Below are positions 16,359-26,099 of a DNA stretch of 64,000 bases, piece by piece; position 1 is the stretch's first letter; each line of letters begins with the position of its first letter. A model generated the notes under the pieces. It was not told the origin of the DNA, made no database searches, and worked only from the letters and a program-made list of their open reading frames with translations. The position numbers and the translations under genes were made by a program. Source of the stretch: Paraburkholderia unamae (GTDB lineage Bacteria > Pseudomonadota > Gammaproteobacteria > Burkholderiales > Burkholderiaceae); the NCBI RefSeq assembly GCF_003268775.1, contig NZ_QLSU01000040.1, positions 22,143 through 86,142 on the forward strand, written 5' to 3'.

Positions 16359-17891
16359 GTGCTTGAGGAGCGGATTCGCCTGGCGCCGTTGCGCGACAGG
16401 ATCGTGACGGCGGACGAGGCCGCGTCGCTGATTCATGACGGCATGACCGTCGGCATGAGCGGCTTTGGCGCCGCCGGTGACTGCAAGGCGGTTCCGCTGG
16501 CGCTGGCCGAGCGCGCCCGCAAGCACTCCTTACGGATTACGCTGATGACGGGCGCGTCGGTGGGCCACGAAGTGGACGGCGTGCTCGCCGAAGCGGGCGC
16601 CATCGAGCGGCGCATGCCGTTTCAGTCGGACCGCACCCTGCGCAAGCAGATCAACGCGGGCGAGGCGATGTTCATCGACCTCCATCTTTCCGAAATGGCG
16701 GAGCAGTTGCGCGACGGCCACCTCGGCGCGGTCGACGTGGCCGTGATCGAAGCGGTGGCGGTGGGCGAGGCCGGTATCGTGCCGACGATGTCGGTCGGCA
16801 ATTCGGCCGTGTTCGCGGCGCTCGCGAAGCAGGTGATCGTCGAGATCAACCTGGAGATGCCGCTCGGGCTCGAAGGGCTGCACGACGTTTATGTGCCGCG
16901 CGCGCGTCCCGATCGCGAGCCGCTTGCGCTGACCAGCGCCGCGCAGCGCATCGGTCTTCCCTTTATTCCGCTGGACCCGCAAAAGATTGCGGCGATCGTC
17001 GTCACGCGCAAGGGCGACAGCCCCAACAAGGTGCTGCCGCCGGATTCGGACACCACGCAGATCGCCGGGCACCTGAGCGGCTTTCTCGCCAACGAAGTGC
17101 GCGCGGGCCGGCTCGGCCCCTCGTTGCGGCCGCTTCAGGCGGGCGTGGGCTCCATCGCCAACGCGGTGCTGCACGGGCTCGTCGATTCGGACTTTCGCGG
17201 TTTGCGCATGTATTCGGAGGTGCTTCAGGACGGCGCCATCGAACTCATCGACACGGGCTGTGTCGATTTCGCCTGTGCCTCCGCGATCATGCTGTCGAGT
17301 GAATATCAGAAGCGCTTTTTCGAGGGCCTGGAGCGCTACCGCTCGCGCGTCCTGCTGCGGCCGCAAGAGGTCAGCAACCATCCCGAGGTCATTCGGCGGC
17401 TGGGCGTCATTGCGGTGAACACCGCGCTCGAATGCGACATTTACGGCAACGTGAACTCGACGCACGTGGGCGGCACGCACATGATGAACGGCATCGGCGG
17501 CTCGGGCGATTTCGCGCGCAATGCGTATCTGTCCGTGTTCGTGACGAAGTCGCTGGCGAAGGACGGCGACATTTCGAGCATCGTCCCGATGGTGTCGCAC
17601 GTCGATCATATCGGCCAGGATGTGGACGTCATCGTCACCGAGCACGGGCTGGCGGACCTGCGCGGCCTCGCGCCGCGCGAGCGCGCGCAGCAGATCATCG
17701 CGCATTGCGCGGACCCGTCGTACCGTGACGTGCTGCGTGACTACGTGACGAAGGCGGCCGCGCGCGGCGGCCACACGCCTCATCTGATCGAGGAAGCGCT
17801 CGCGTGGCACGCGCGCTATCGCGAGCGCGGCAGCATGCGCGCCGATCAGACCGTGCGCGCGCCTTCGCAAGCGCTTACCGAGCCTGCCTGA
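16359..17891 (+). CDS. Acetyl-CoA hydrolase/succinyl-CoA:acetate CoA-transferase family protein
   Basis: 510 residues of the class I Cat1/AarC CoA-transferase family. The glutamate that forms the covalent CoA intermediate is Glu287 in MYSEVLQDG; late motifs include THVGGTHMMNGIGGSGDFARNAY and MVSHVDH, in order, as in AarC. It would move CoA between succinyl-, acetyl- or propionyl-CoA and free acids. GTG at 16359 is chosen because AAGGAG lies 9 bases upstream; the in-frame ATG at 16314 has none. It is divergent from a LysR gene and followed by a second LysR gene. Confidence 0.88.
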   Translation: MLEERIRLAPLRDRIVTADEAASLIHDGMTVGMSGFGAAGDCKAVPLALAERARKHSLRITLMTGASVGHEVDGVLAEAGAIERRMPFQSDRTLRKQINAGEAMFIDLHLSEMAEQLRDGHLGAVDVAVIEAVAVGEAGIVPTMSVGNSAVFAALAKQVIVEINLEMPLGLEGLHDVYVPRARPDREPLALTSAAQRIGLPFIPLDPQKIAAIVVTRKGDSPNKVLPPDSDTTQIAGHLSGFLANEVRAGRLGPSLRPLQAGVGSIANAVLHGLVDSDFRGLRMYSEVLQDGAIELIDTGCVDFACASAIMLSSEYQKRFFEGLERYRSRVLLRPQEVSNHPEVIRRLGVIAVNTALECDIYGNVNSTHVGGTHMMNGIGGSGDFARNAYLSVFVTKSLAKDGDISSIVPMVSHVDHIGQDVDVIVTEHGLADLRGLAPRERAQQIIAHCADPSYRDVLRDYVTKAAARGGHTPHLIEEALAWHARYRERGSMRADQTVRAPSQALTEPA

Positions 17892-17910
17892 CTTTGCCTG
17901 ATCTTGCACG

Positions 17911-18900
17911 ATGGATACGTTACAAAACATGCGGGTGTTCGTCCGCATCGTCGAGGCCGGCAGTTTCACCGCCGCGGCCCACTCGCTCGATTCGACCACG
18001 GGCGCCATGTCGCGCGCGCTCTCCGAACTGGAGGCGCATCTGCGCACGCGCCTGCTCAACCGCTCCACGCGGCGCCTCGCGCTCACGCCCGCCGGCGAGC
18101 TTTATCTGAAGCGCTGCAAGCAGATTCTCGCGGATCTCGGCAGCGCCGAGGAGGAAGCCAGCGGCGCGCATGAACGTCCGGCGGGCGCGTTGCGTCTGCA
18201 CAGCTTCGCGAGCATCGGGCAACAGTACGTGCTGCCCGCGATCTCGAAGTACCGCGCGTTGCATCCCGAGGTGACGATCGAGCTCACGCTCTCGCAGCGC
18301 ATGGCCGATTTGTTCGAGGGCAGCAGCGATGTGTCGGTGGTGACGGCCACTTCGCTGCCGAACTCAGATCTCGTATCGCATCAACTGGGGGCGTCGTGCA
18401 GCGTCCTGTGCGCGTCGCCGGGCTATGTGCGTACCCACGGCGCGCCGCACACGCCCGCCGATCTCGCGCATCACGACTGCCTGATCCTCAAGACGCCGAC
18501 CTCGCCCGTGCACGAATGGACGCTCGAAGGCCCGGAGGGCAGCGTGGCCATGCACGTGGACGGCCCGGTGCAGGTGAATATCGCGGAATCGCTCGCGGTG
18601 GCGATTCGCGAGGGCATGGGCATCGGCATGCTGCCCGTTTATGCGGCCATCGACGGGCTGCGCAACGGCACGCTCGTGCGCGTGCTGCCGCAGCACATTC
18701 TCCAGAAGGTCAACGTGTATGCGCTGTATCCGTCGCGCAAGTTCGTCGATGCGAAGACGAAGACCTGGGTGGAGTTCTTGCGCGCCCATCTGCCCGAGGT
18801 GATCGCTCGCGACATGGCGCTGCTGGAAAAACTGACACGCGAGCCGCTCGCGCATACGCCCTTGATCGAGCCGCATGAAGCGTCGGCGGACGTGTCGTGA
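17911..18900 (+). CDS. LysR-family transcriptional regulator
   Basis: A 329-residue LysR protein: N-terminal MDTLQNMRVFVRIVEAGSF leads into the helix-turn-helix (AAAHSLDSTTGAMSRALSEL), and the effector domain follows from about residue 90. It belongs to the DmlR/YafC-like group starting with MDxLxxMRVFVRVVE. It lies 19 bases after the CoA-transferase stop on the same strand, so it may be co-transcribed with it, and it converges with the porin gene. Its targets are unknown. Confidence 0.92.
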   Translation: MDTLQNMRVFVRIVEAGSFTAAAHSLDSTTGAMSRALSELEAHLRTRLLNRSTRRLALTPAGELYLKRCKQILADLGSAEEEASGAHERPAGALRLHSFASIGQQYVLPAISKYRALHPEVTIELTLSQRMADLFEGSSDVSVVTATSLPNSDLVSHQLGASCSVLCASPGYVRTHGAPHTPADLAHHDCLILKTPTSPVHEWTLEGPEGSVAMHVDGPVQVNIAESLAVAIREGMGIGMLPVYAAIDGLRNGTLVRVLPQHILQKVNVYALYPSRKFVDAKTKTWVEFLRAHLPEVIARDMALLEKLTREPLAHTPLIEPHEASADVS

Positions 18901-18926
18901 ATTTTTCCCATGCAGCCCCCGTGCCG

Positions 18927-20102
18927 CTAGAAACGATGCCGCAGGCCCACGGCCGCGACGAGCTGGTTCGCGCCTGACGCACGCGAGAAGTTCGAGATCT
19001 GTGCGCCTTGAATGCCGGTGCCTTCGAGCTGGTTCGCGCGTTGATAGATCGTCTCGACATAGACGTCGGTGCGCGGCGAGAGGAAATACGTGGACACGAT
19101 GCCCGCCTGGTGCCATTTCGGATAGCGCACGCCGGTTGGCGTGGCGAAGCGGCCTAGCGTGAAGGTGTAGCCCGCGGAGAGGTTCCAGTTCGGCGTCACG
19201 TAATAGCGGATATTCACTTCGACGTTGTCGAAGCGCACGTCATCGCCCGGCAGGCTGATGGCGGTGTCGGCCACGTTGTTGATCGAGGTGGCGTTGTCGA
19301 GCCGCGTTTCGCTGAAGATGAGGCCTGCCGCGCCGGAGCCGAAATGGTAAAGGCCGCCTGCGGCCCACGTGCGCTGCCGCTCGGCATTGAAGGGCGCGCC
19401 GGCGGGCACGGCGCCATCGGTGTTGGCCGTTGCGAGGTTCGAGGCGCGGTCCAGCTGGAAGTAGCCCGCGCCGGTGTCGAGATTGCCGTACTGATACGAG
19501 AAGCCGAAGCTGTACGCGCGGTTGTTCGCGAAGCCGCCCGCTGCGTTCGAGAACCCGTACAGCGCGCCGAGTTTCAGGTTGCCCAGCACCGGCGTGACGT
19601 ATTTGACCGAATTGTTGATGCGGGTGTAGTTGTCGAGATTGTCGTTGTCGTAGACGTGCGCGAAGCCCGCGCCGCCATACGAGGTTCCGCCGAGCGAGAA
19701 CGGTTCGACGAACTGCACGACTTCGTCGAACTGGCGTCCCATCGTGAGCGTGCCCGCGCGCTGCGACGATAGCCCCATCCACGCCTGGAAGCCGAACAGG
19801 CGCCCTTGTTGCGCCGCGTTGCCGTTCATCACGGAAAAGCCGTTGGTGAGCGTGAAGATCGCGCTGAGATCGCTGCTGAGCGGCTCGTTGCCGGTCAAGG
19901 CCCAGCGGCTGATGTTGATGTCGCCGTTTTTCGCCTGCCAGGCGCTTTGATGGCCGTTCGTGTTGCCCGCGTCGCTCACGTACGCGATACCGGCGTCGAC
20001 GGAGCCGGACAGGCGGACGGACTGGGCATGGCTCGCGGAACTCGCGAAGGCGATCGCGACGCTCGCGAGACCCATGTCGAGTTTGATTCTACGGACCTGC
20101 AT
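18927..20102 (-). CDS. Outer-membrane porin (Gram-negative OmpC type)
   Basis: 391 residues. An N-terminal signal peptide ends SSASHA|QSVRL, and the mature protein opens with VRLSGSVDAGIAY and ends in the C-terminal beta-signal VGLRHRF, which closes with Phe as in betaproteobacterial trimeric porins. Internal alternating hydrophobic strands and an LTMGRQFDEVV constriction-type segment support a 16-strand barrel. It allows diffusion of small solutes across the outer membrane. It is a single gene with a long upstream region of 393 bases shared with the divergent phosphorelay genes. Confidence 0.94.
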   Translation of the reverse strand: MQVRRIKLDMGLASVAIAFASSASHAQSVRLSGSVDAGIAYVSDAGNTNGHQSAWQAKNGDINISRWALTGNEPLSSDLSAIFTLTNGFSVMNGNAAQQGRLFGFQAWMGLSSQRAGTLTMGRQFDEVVQFVEPFSLGGTSYGGAGFAHVYDNDNLDNYTRINNSVKYVTPVLGNLKLGALYGFSNAAGGFANNRAYSFGFSYQYGNLDTGAGYFQLDRASNLATANTDGAVPAGAPFNAERQRTWAAGGLYHFGSGAAGLIFSETRLDNATSINNVADTAISLPGDDVRFDNVEVNIRYYVTPNWNLSAGYTFTLGRFATPTGVRYPKWHQAGIVSTYFLSPRTDVYVETIYQRANQLEGTGIQGAQISNFSRASGANQLVAAVGLRHRF

Positions 20103-20382
20103 TGGCTTTCCCCTTATTTTCAGTAATGCTTATGAATTTATCGAAGCGTTTTCCGCTGCTATACGTTGTTCGTGCGGTTTGCGCGTCGGTATGGTCGATG
20201 GGGAGCGGCGGCGGAAAAATCGCGGCGAACGCAAGAGAGTGTTCCAGATCGCTCAACGAAGCCGGTGGCAGGCGAGGGCGGGCGCTGCGAGGGGTATCGA
20301 TCGATTTGCGAAATGGAAATCGCCATATCTTGCTTGACGCGCCTGCGTGAGCCGGTACGGCCATGTTTCATCTGTAACCTTG

Positions 20383-20413
20383 CGGTTGCCCGCCTGGCAT
20401 CCACAGGCAACCG
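20383..20413. promoter_or_regulatory. Inverted repeat upstream of the phosphorelay operon
   Basis: CGGTTGCC at 20383-20390 and GGCAACCG at 20406-20413 are perfect inverted arms with a 15-base centre, about 83 bases before the receiver gene. Five bases upstream of the left arm is the ten-base sequence CATCTGTAAC (20369-20378), which recurs before lutA. The rest of the 393-base divergent region (20103-20495) holds no further gene that I can support. Confidence 0.45.
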
Positions 20414-20495
20414 TGCTCCCGTAAACTAACGGCGCTGGCTCGTTTTCCGGGCCGGCGCCCAGCGGCCGGGTCCGTGGCCGGGAGCAGGCGCGGCC

Positions 20496-20876
20496 ATGTC
20501 CCATTCGATTCTTGTGCTGGAAGACGATGCCGGCACGCGCGAGCTGATCGTGGCGACGCTGCGCGAAGCGGGCTTCCTCGCCCACGCCCACGCCGACACG
20601 CTCGAACGCCTGCCCGATGTGCGCGCCCAAAGCGTCGGCGTGATCGTTGTTGCGCTGGGCGAGCCGAAATGCGATGGCGCCGCGCAATTGCGCCGCCTGC
20701 GCGAGCGATATCCGCACGCGCGCATCGTCGCGATCTCGGGCCGCTTCCGCTTCAACGTGGGGACGGCCGCTTCCGTGGCGCGCCAACTGGGCGCGGACCG
20801 CGTGATCGCCAAGCCGCTCGATTGCGCCGCGCTGCTCGCCAACGTCCGGCAATTGATGGCATCGCTTGCATCATGA
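20496..20876 (+). CDS. Stand-alone receiver-domain protein lacking the phosphoacceptor Asp
   Basis: 126 residues, a single CheY-like fold. The acidic pocket (LEDD, residues 8-11), the Thr/Ser position (AISG) and the conserved Lys (VIAKPLD) are present. At the usual phosphorylation site the sequence reads VIVVALGEP, with Ala53 where the family has Asp. It therefore probably cannot be phosphorylated in the usual way and may be a pseudo-receiver acting by protein contact. Its stop overlaps the start of the hybrid kinase gene (ATGA), so it is the first gene of a three-gene phosphorelay operon. Confidence 0.88.
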   Translation: MSHSILVLEDDAGTRELIVATLREAGFLAHAHADTLERLPDVRAQSVGVIVVALGEPKCDGAAQLRRLRERYPHARIVAISGRFRFNVGTAASVARQLGADRVIAKPLDCAALLANVRQLMASLAS

Positions 20877-23023
20877 AGCGGCCCGCCTGGTTCGCCCGCC
20901 CGCACGACGCCGATGAAAACGCGCGCCCCGCGAGCCATCGCACGACGCTCGCGGGCGGTCTGCTGGTCGTGCTCGTGCTGTGCGCGGCGGCCTTCGTGAA
21001 CGTCTGGCAAAGCCGCGGCGCTACGCTCGCCGAAGGGCAGCGCGCGTTGCAGCTCGTCGCGCAGGTGTGGGCCGGGCAGGTCGGGCAGACGCTCGACCGG
21101 ATGCCGGGCACGCCCCCCGTCTACGCGCGCGGCGAGTGCGAAGCGCTGCTCGCCGGGCTCGCACAGGTTGCGCGCGACGAACAGCTGTCGCTTGCGATCG
21201 AGGGCACCGGCGAGGCTCGCGCGTTCGCCTGTGAAATCGCCACCGAACGCGCAACGCAGGCCGCTGCCGCCCCGTTGACCGCGCGCGTGGCCGTGCCGGG
21301 CCATCCGCTCGTCGTCGAAGTCGGCCGTTCGCGCGCGCAGGTGCTAGGCGGCTGGCGCAGCACCACGCGCGCCACGCTCGCGCGCACGTTCGCGATCTCG
21401 GCGTTCGTGCTCGTGCTGCTTTATCTGCTGATGCGCCAGGTGCGCCGCCAGGACCGCGCGCATGCCGGTTTGCGCGCGGGCGAGCAGCGGTGGCGCGCCG
21501 TGTTCGACAACGCGCCGGTCGGCATCGTCATGCTCTTGCCCAATCAGCCGTACATGGTCGCGAATCCGGCTTTCTGCCGCATGGTCGGCTATACGCTGGA
21601 GGCGCTGCACGGGCTCGCGCCCGACGACATCACGCACCCCGACGACGTCGCGCTCACGCGCGCCAAGGTGGCGGAACTGGAGCGCGGCGCGCGCTCGCAC
21701 GTGACGTTCGGCAAGCGCTACGTGCACCGCGACGGCACGGTGATCTGGACGGAAATGAGCATTTCGCGGCTGTCCGCTTCGGGCGAACTCGACGGCATGC
21801 TGGTGGCCGTCATCGACGACGTGAGCGCGCGCCGCGCCGCCGAAGCCGAGCGGCTGCGTCTCGAAGCGCAACTGCGCCAGGCGCAGAAGCTCGAAGCGCT
21901 CGGGACGTTCGCGGGCGGCATCGCGCACGACTTCAACAATATTCTCAGCGCGATTCTGGGCTATGGCGAACGCGTTTTCGCCGCGCTGCCCGCCGATTCG
22001 CCCGCGCGCCGCGACGCGCAGCAGGTGCTCAACGCGGGCACGCGCGCGAGCCAGCTGGTCGAGCGCATTCTCGCGTTCAGCCGCAGCGGCATGGCGGCGC
22101 GGCTGCCGGTCCATGTCGCCTCGGTGGTGGAGGAAACCGTCGATCTGTTCAAGGCGCAGGTGCCGCGCGGCGTGCGCATCGCATTGCGCATCGACGCGCC
22201 CGACGCCGTCGTGCAGGGCGATCCCACGCATCTGCATCAGGTCGTCATGAATTTGTGCAGCAACGCGCTGCACGCGCTGGAGGGGCCAGGCGCGATCACG
22301 GTTTCGGTCGATGAGAGCGACATGAGCGATGTGAGCGGCGCCGTTGCCGCGCCGCCAGCGTCGCGTTACGTGCGCATCGGCGTGGCCGACACCGGCGCGG
22401 GCATCGCGCCCGAGGTGCGCGAGCGGATCTTCGATCCGTTCTTCACGACGCGCCGGCGCGGCGCGGGCACCGGACTCGGGCTCTCGCTCGTCGACGGCAT
22501 CGTGAAGGAGTATGGCGGGGTGATCGACGTGCAGAGCGCGCCCGGCGAGGGCGCGTGCTTTTTCATCTATCTGCCGATCGCGCAGGCGTTCTCCCGCGAC
22601 GCGCGCGCCGCCGCAGGCGACGAGCGTGAGGCGGCCGCGCGTGCGCCGCAAGGCAACGGCGAAACGATCCTGCTGGTGGACGACGAGCGCACGCTCGTCG
22701 AACTCGGCGAGGAATGGCTGGCGGAACTCGGTTACGAGCCGGTGGGCTTCGCTTCGCCGCAGGCGGCGCTCGACGCCTTTCTCAGCGAGCCGCAGCGCTT
22801 CGACCTCGTGCTCACCGACCAGACCATGCCGGAGATGAGCGGCATCGAACTGATCGAGCGGCTGCACGCGCTGCGCCCCGAGCTGCCCGCGTTGCTCGTG
22901 AGCGGTTATGGCACGGCGCTGCTCGACGAGGCGGCGCGCGCGGCGGGCGTGCACGCGGTGCTGAAAAAGCCCGTGAATCGCGAGGCGCTCGGGCGCGCGA
23001 TCCGCGCGGCGCTGCCGCTATAA
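20873..23023 (+). CDS. Membrane-bound PAS hybrid sensor histidine kinase
   Basis: 716 residues. Two membrane spans (about residues 25-44 and 173-188) flank a periplasmic domain of about 130 residues. They are followed by a PAS domain (AVFDNAPVGIVML; CRMVGYTLEALHG; DDVSARRAAE), a HisKA-type region with phosphoacceptor His352 (GGIAHDFNN), the ATP-binding N, G1 and G2 boxes (NLCSNALHAL; ADTGAGIAPE; GTGLGLSLVDG), and a C-terminal receiver with Asp649 (LVLTDQTMPEMSG). The ATG at 20873 overlaps the pseudo-receiver stop. The signal is unknown. It probably passes phosphate to the OmpR-type regulator encoded next. Confidence 0.93.
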   Translation: MKRPAWFARPHDADENARPASHRTTLAGGLLVVLVLCAAAFVNVWQSRGATLAEGQRALQLVAQVWAGQVGQTLDRMPGTPPVYARGECEALLAGLAQVARDEQLSLAIEGTGEARAFACEIATERATQAAAAPLTARVAVPGHPLVVEVGRSRAQVLGGWRSTTRATLARTFAISAFVLVLLYLLMRQVRRQDRAHAGLRAGEQRWRAVFDNAPVGIVMLLPNQPYMVANPAFCRMVGYTLEALHGLAPDDITHPDDVALTRAKVAELERGARSHVTFGKRYVHRDGTVIWTEMSISRLSASGELDGMLVAVIDDVSARRAAEAERLRLEAQLRQAQKLEALGTFAGGIAHDFNNILSAILGYGERVFAALPADSPARRDAQQVLNAGTRASQLVERILAFSRSGMAARLPVHVASVVEETVDLFKAQVPRGVRIALRIDAPDAVVQGDPTHLHQVVMNLCSNALHALEGPGAITVSVDESDMSDVSGAVAAPPASRYVRIGVADTGAGIAPEVRERIFDPFFTTRRRGAGTGLGLSLVDGIVKEYGGVIDVQSAPGEGACFFIYLPIAQAFSRDARAAAGDEREAAARAPQGNGETILLVDDERTLVELGEEWLAELGYEPVGFASPQAALDAFLSEPQRFDLVLTDQTMPEMSGIELIERLHALRPELPALLVSGYGTALLDEAARAAGVHAVLKKPVNREALGRAIRAALPL

Positions 23024-23080
23024 TTTTCAGTCGTCATTGCGCGACCCTACGCAAAAAATCAGGCCGAAACCCGTGCTGTC

Positions 23081-23848
23081 ATGAACGAGCCCAACCTGCC
23101 CCATATTCTCGTGGTCGACGACGACCCGGCCATTCGCGAACTCATCGCCGCCTATCTCGTCGAGAACGGCATGCGCGTGAGCGCGGCGGCCAGCGGCAAG
23201 GAGATGTCCGTCGCGCTGGCCGAGGAGGCGATCGACCTGGTGATACTCGATCTGCGCATGCCGGGCGAGGACGGCATCGAAATCGCCCGGCGCATCCGCG
23301 TGCAGTCGGCGTTGCCGATCATCGTGGTGTCCGGTTTGCGCGAGGAGGCCGATCGCGTGATGGCGCTCGAACTGGGCGCCGACGACTATCTCACCAAGCC
23401 CTTCAGCTCGCGCGAATTGCTTGCGCGCGTGCGGGCGCTGCTGCGCCGCGCGAGCGTCACGGCGGCCGGCTCGGCGCCCGCCACGGGGCGGCAGATCGAT
23501 GCGCGCGCGTACCGCTTCGCCGGTTGGGAACTGAATATCGGCACGCGCAAGCTCACGTCGCCTCGCGGCGAAGTCGTGCCGCTCACCAACGGCGAATTCA
23601 GCCTGCTCAATGCGTTTCTGGCCGCGCCGGGCTGCGTGCTCGCGCGCGAGCAGTTGCTGGAGGCGAGCCGCATGTACGACGACGTGTACGACCGCTCGAT
23701 CGACGTGCAGATCCTGCGGCTGCGCCGCAAGATCGAGGCGGTGCCCGCGCGGCCCGAGTTCATCAAGACGGCGCGCGGCGCCGGGTATGTGTTCGCGGCG
23801 CCGGTGGAGAAGCTCAGCAACGCCGCGGGCTGGAGCGGCGTGCGCTAA
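23081..23848 (+). CDS. OmpR-family response regulator
   Basis: 255 residues: an N-terminal receiver with acidic pocket (VVDDDP), phosphoacceptor Asp57 (VILDLRMPGEDG) and conserved Lys (YLTKPFSSREL), a linker, then the winged-helix DNA-binding domain (LTNGEFSLLNAFLAAPG; RSIDVQILRLRRKIE; FIKTARGAGYVF). It lies 57 bases after the hybrid kinase and is the likely output of this relay. OmpR-type regulators bind direct repeats, so the shared CATCTGTAAC sequences at 20369 and 28936 are candidate half-sites; this is inference. Confidence 0.93.
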   Translation: MNEPNLPHILVVDDDPAIRELIAAYLVENGMRVSAAASGKEMSVALAEEAIDLVILDLRMPGEDGIEIARRIRVQSALPIIVVSGLREEADRVMALELGADDYLTKPFSSRELLARVRALLRRASVTAAGSAPATGRQIDARAYRFAGWELNIGTRKLTSPRGEVVPLTNGEFSLLNAFLAAPGCVLAREQLLEASRMYDDVYDRSIDVQILRLRRKIEAVPARPEFIKTARGAGYVFAAPVEKLSNAAGWSGVR

Positions 23849-23872
23849 GGCCGCGCGCGGGCCAGGGCGGGC

Positions 23873-26083
23873 TCAGTCGAGCACGTCGGGCAACACCATC
23901 GACACGGCCAGCGCGCCCTCGATCACCTCATGTTCGATATGACGCGCGAAGAACGAGCGGGCGCTGCCGGTGGGCTCGGCTTCGGCCTCGGCTTGCAGAT
24001 GCGCGCGCAGGCTGGCGCGTTCCTCGCGCGTCGCGCGCAGCAGCGCGCTCACCGACTGCGCGAGCGCGGCGAGACGCGCGCGGTCGGCGGCGTCGAGCGC
24101 GGCATCGGCGCCTTCCAGCGGCGACACCACGCCCACGAGCTTGCGCAGACGCAGCATCAGCACGCTCGCGTGCGCCGCGCGGTGATTCGAACTCAGCGAT
24201 TCGAGCCGCGTGGCGGCGATCACGGCTTCGAGCGCATCCACCGCGAGGCAGGCCTGCCTGCGCAGCGCGGCGATCGCACGCGTGTCGCTGTCGCTCGCTT
24301 CGGACTTTTCCGCTTTTTCGATGGCTTCCTGCGCTTGCGCCTCGTGGTCCGGCGCGTGCCCGCGCAGCACCGCCTGCACATAGTCGCTCACGCACGCAAG
24401 GGCGCGTGATGCGGCGGGCGCGAGCTTGTGCTGCTCCCACTCGGGCCAGGCGAGAAAGCTCGCCGCCACGCCCACCGCCACGCCCGCGAGGCTGTTGAGC
24501 ACGCGCGAGACCGCGAGATCCCACGGCTCGCCAACCGGCGTGCCCAGGTGCGCGACCAGCACGAAGTGCGAGGTGAGAAAGAGGATGTACGAGACATAGC
24601 TCACCGCGCGCGCGGCGAGCGTGCCGGTGGCGAGCGGCAGGATCGCGAGCGCGAGCAGGATCGGGCTGTGGATCAGGAGCGCGAGCGCCGAGGCGAGCAC
24701 CGCGCCGAGCATCGTGCCGCCGATGCGCAGGCTCGACACCCTGACCGTTTGCGAGAAGGTCGGCTGCACGATGAACATGGTCGTGAGCGCGAGCCAGTAA
24801 CCTTGCTCCGCGCTGCGCCAGCGCGCGAGCGTGACGGCCACCATGGCCGCGAGCGCGAGGCGCGCGGCGTAGCGCGCGAACACGCCTTGCGTGCGCACTT
24901 GCGCGATCACGGCCGCGAAGGCGTCGCGCCACGGCCGGCTCGTGCGCGTGGCGCTCGCCGGGGCGCCGTGCGTCGCGCCGCGCGTCTCGCTGTCCGCTTC
25001 GGCGACCAGGGTGGCGAGGCGCGCGCTCAACGTCATGAACGCGTCGCGCCACGCGCGCGCATCGCGCGGCGCGTCGGCTGCCAGGGCTTCGGCCTCGACC
25101 TGCGAGCGCGCGAGTTCGGCATGTCCGGCATGTTCAACGTGGGCGGCATAGTCGGCGAAAGGACGCAGGCGCGCGGCGGTCGTGGCGGGGTCGGGCGGCG
25201 TGGCGCGGCGCACGTCCAGCGCGCAGGCGTCGATGCCTTCCGCCAGCCGCTTGAGCGTGGCGGCGATCAGGTCGAGCGTGGCGCGCTCCACGGCCGGTTG
25301 CGGCGCGCGCCGCCTGCTGTGCAACAGGCTTTCGATCCCGGCGAGCAACGCCATGGCCTGTTCGGCGTCGGCCAGCCAGCGGCGGCAGCCAGGCGCGACT
25401 TCGCCGGGCGCGGCCGTGATCGCGGCGCTCATGGCGTCGAGCGCGGTGCGCAGTTCCGCACGGCTCGCCGCCGCGCCGTGGCGAAGATCGGGCGTTTGCG
25501 CGAGCTTGCTCACATAGGAGCCCAACGCGTAGAGCCAGGCAAATGTCGCGGCGCGTACACGCGTATCGGCGCTGTATTGCCAGAGCGCGAGATTGCAGGC
25601 GATGGCCCAGAGCCCGCCGCCAAGAAAGAAAACGGCATAGTCGAGCGCGGCTTGGGCGCCATGCACCGGGAACGCCGCGCACACCGCGAAGGCGGTCGCG
25701 GCGAGCAAGCCGCGCAGCCCCGGCAGCGCGCCCCGGCAGCGCACCAGCGCGCCGAGCCACGCGCTCACGCCCGCGAGCGCGACGGCTAAGCCGGGCACCG
25801 CGCCCGCCGCGATCGCGCAGCCCGCGGCGAGCGCACCGAGCACCGCGAACACGAGCCCCTGCGTCATACGCTGGCGCGGCCGCGTGCCCGAGTCGTCGCA
25901 CAGGCAGGTCCAGAATGCGGCGATCGCCGACCAGCAGAGCAGCGGCTCGTGCCAGGCCGCCGCGAGCACGGCGGGCGCGGCGCAGATCAACCCGCCGCGT
26001 ACCGATTCGGCGAACGGCAGCCGGTGACGGCCGTGCGAAATGGAGCGCAGGAGGGCGGCGCGGGCGTCCATCGAGAAGATCAT
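23873..26083 (-). CDS. FUSC-family inner-membrane protein (YccS/fusaric acid resistance type)
   Basis: 736 residues with two blocks of membrane spans: an N-terminal cluster (LICAAPAVLAAAWHEPLLCWSAIAAFWTCL region onward) and a C-terminal cluster (LTTMFIVQPTFSQTVRVSSLRIGGTMLGAVLA region), separated by a soluble domain of about 200 residues, the YccS/FusC plan. Members are linked to efflux of aromatic acids or envelope functions. No membrane-fusion or outer-membrane partner is encoded beside it, unlike AaeAB or FusABC systems, so a transport role is unproven. It is 16 bases from lutC on the same strand. Confidence 0.87.
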   Translation of the reverse strand: MIFSMDARAALLRSISHGRHRLPFAESVRGGLICAAPAVLAAAWHEPLLCWSAIAAFWTCLCDDSGTRPRQRMTQGLVFAVLGALAAGCAIAAGAVPGLAVALAGVSAWLGALVRCRGALPGLRGLLAATAFAVCAAFPVHGAQAALDYAVFFLGGGLWAIACNLALWQYSADTRVRAATFAWLYALGSYVSKLAQTPDLRHGAAASRAELRTALDAMSAAITAAPGEVAPGCRRWLADAEQAMALLAGIESLLHSRRRAPQPAVERATLDLIAATLKRLAEGIDACALDVRRATPPDPATTAARLRPFADYAAHVEHAGHAELARSQVEAEALAADAPRDARAWRDAFMTLSARLATLVAEADSETRGATHGAPASATRTSRPWRDAFAAVIAQVRTQGVFARYAARLALAAMVAVTLARWRSAEQGYWLALTTMFIVQPTFSQTVRVSSLRIGGTMLGAVLASALALLIHSPILLALAILPLATGTLAARAVSYVSYILFLTSHFVLVAHLGTPVGEPWDLAVSRVLNSLAGVAVGVAASFLAWPEWEQHKLAPAASRALACVSDYVQAVLRGHAPDHEAQAQEAIEKAEKSEASDSDTRAIAALRRQACLAVDALEAVIAATRLESLSSNHRAAHASVLMLRLRKLVGVVSPLEGADAALDAADRARLAALAQSVSALLRATREERASLRAHLQAEAEAEPTGSARSFFARHIEHEVIEGALAVSMVLPDVLD

Positions 26084-26099
26084 GCGCGGCCTCGTGAGA

